Positions 63,206 to 64,000 of a DNA stretch of 64,000 nucleotides are shown piece after piece (positions within the stretch are counted from its first letter, which is position 1; every line of letters begins with the position of its first letter). Position numbers and translations under genes: made by a program. The DNA is from Ornithinibacillus caprae (GTDB lineage: Bacteria; Bacillota; Bacilli; Bacillales; Amphibacillaceae). The notes below the pieces were generated by a model. The model did no database searches and was not told the origin of the DNA. It was given only the letters and a program-made list of their open reading frames with translations. The stretch is taken from assembly GCF_009728145.1 (NCBI RefSeq), contig NZ_WOCA01000001.1, forward strand, positions 1 through 64,000, read 5' to 3'.

Positions 63206-64000
63206 ATGAGTAATGTATTAGCTATTAATGCTGGAAGTTCATCCTTGAAATTTCAATTAATGCAGATGCCGGAAGAAACTGTATTAGCAATAGGACTAGT
63301 AGAGAGAATTGGTTTAGAGGATGCTGTCTTTACCATTGAAGCAAACGATAATAAAGATAAACAAGTAACGGAAATTCCTGATCACGAAGTAGCAGTAAAA
63401 CTACTATTAGAAAAACTAATGGCATCAGGGGTTATTTCTTCATTTGATGAAATAGACGCAGTTGGTCACCGTGTTGTTCATGGAGGAGAAAAATTTAGTG
63501 ATTCTGTGAAAATTACGGATGAAGTAATTCGTGAAATCGAGGAAATTTCTGACTTGGCACCATTACACAATCCTGCAAACTTAACTGGAATTCGTGCGTT
63601 TAAGGAAGTGTTACCTAATGTTCCAATGGTAGCTGTTTTTGATACAGCCTTCCATCAATCGATGCCAGAAAAGTCATTTCTTTATAGCTTGCCTTATGAA
63701 TACTATGAGAAATATGGTATCCGTAAGTATGGCTTCCATGGTACTAGTCATAAATATGTATCACAACGTGCCTCTGAATTACTTGGAGTTCCTTTAGAGC
63801 AATTACGTTTACTTTCATGTCACCTAGGAAATGGAGCGAGTATAACTGCTATTGAAGGTGGAAAATCTATTGATACTTCTATGGGCTTTACCCCATTAGC
63901 AGGTGTTACAATGGGAACGCGCTCGGGTAACATTGATCCAGCATTGATCCCTTATATCATGGAAAAAACAGGACAAACTGCAGAAGAAGTTATTGATGTA
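63206..64000 (+). CDS. ackA: Acetate kinase (partial, first 265 codons)
   Basis: AckA interconverts acetyl phosphate and acetate with ATP. The start is ATG at 63206, after TTAGGAGTGAAACAAA, 22 bp behind ytxK. Conserved parts are [55 protein letters not shown] and [13 protein letters not shown]. The gene runs off the end of the window in frame; acetate kinases are about 400 aa. In bacilli it is activated by CcpA; no clear cre site was seen in the visible upstream part. Confidence 0.96.
   Translation, partial: MSNVLAINAGSSSLKFQLMQMPEETVLAIGLVERIGLEDAVFTIEANDNKDKQVTEIPDHEVAVKLLLEKLMASGVISSFDEIDAVGHRVVHGGEKFSDSVKITDEVIREIEEISDLAPLHNPANLTGIRAFKEVLPNVPMVAVFDTAFHQSMPEKSFLYSLPYEYYEKYGIRKYGFHGTSHKYVSQRASELLGVPLEQLRLLSCHLGNGASITAIEGGKSIDTSMGFTPLAGVTMGTRSGNIDPALIPYIMEKTGQTAEEVIDV

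Overview
The window is low-GC chromosomal DNA from a spore-forming, Gram-positive member of the Bacillaceae, most likely Oceanobacillus or a close relative (inference from gene order and protein resemblance; no search was run). Gene content and order closely follow the Bacillus subtilis ytfP to ackA region, read in the opposite direction. Spore formation is indicated by an alpha/beta-type SASP gene with a textbook sigma-G promoter and by a GerW/YtfJ-type gene. The MotP/MotS sodium-type flagellar stator suits an alkaline or salty habitat.

Layout. 1-411: 3' end of a 23S rRNA gene, 5S rRNA and terminator. 581-15300: conserved yt- genes (ytfP, ytgP/murJ, rsuA-type, thpR, ytlR, ytmP, ytzH, trmB, ytnP, ytzB, ytoP, a YjjX-type NTPase, ytoQ, ytpQ, ytpR). 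15571-24191: sftA, nicotinate phosphoribosyltransferase, murC, a sigma-B-type promoter driving ytxG-ytxH, and a large FtsA/PilM-like ATPase gene. 24352-30705: aroA, ccpA-motP-motS, and the opposing acuA-acuB-acuC operon. In B. subtilis acsA lies beside acuABC; here that place holds a large class A penicillin-binding protein gene. 33960-35557: T-box leader and tyrS.

35700-50150 is an accessory segment between tyrS and rpsD, which lie close together in B. subtilis. It holds a sodium:solute symporter with an Xaa-Pro peptidase, two separate ECF sigma/membrane anti-sigma pairs, a secreted orphan protein, and a graveyard of mobile DNA. The mobile DNA comprises an IS256-family element with many frameshifts, a truncated IS4-type transposase, and an IS66-family element whose tnpB/tnpC junction is split by a group II intron. 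The intron's reverse transcriptase gene carries two opposite single-base shifts in A-runs.

50153-64000 returns to conserved backbone: rpsD with a long leader, dgcP/ytrP, ytsP, refZ with Spo0A-box-like sites, ezrA, nifZ-thiI (4-thiouridine), the SASP gene, nadK, ytfI-ytfJ, tpx, ytxK and the first 265 codons of ackA.

The most interesting signals are: (1) an approximately 85-bp two-hairpin repeat present in three full copies and one partial copy, every time directly downstream of an intrinsic terminator and in the same orientation relative to it; (2) a thiol peroxidase that has lost the family's resolving cysteine; (3) two ECF/anti-sigma operons inside the island, one with a plausible self-regulated promoter; and (4) the nested IS66/group II intron structure. 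No CRISPR array, tRNA gene or prophage was seen.
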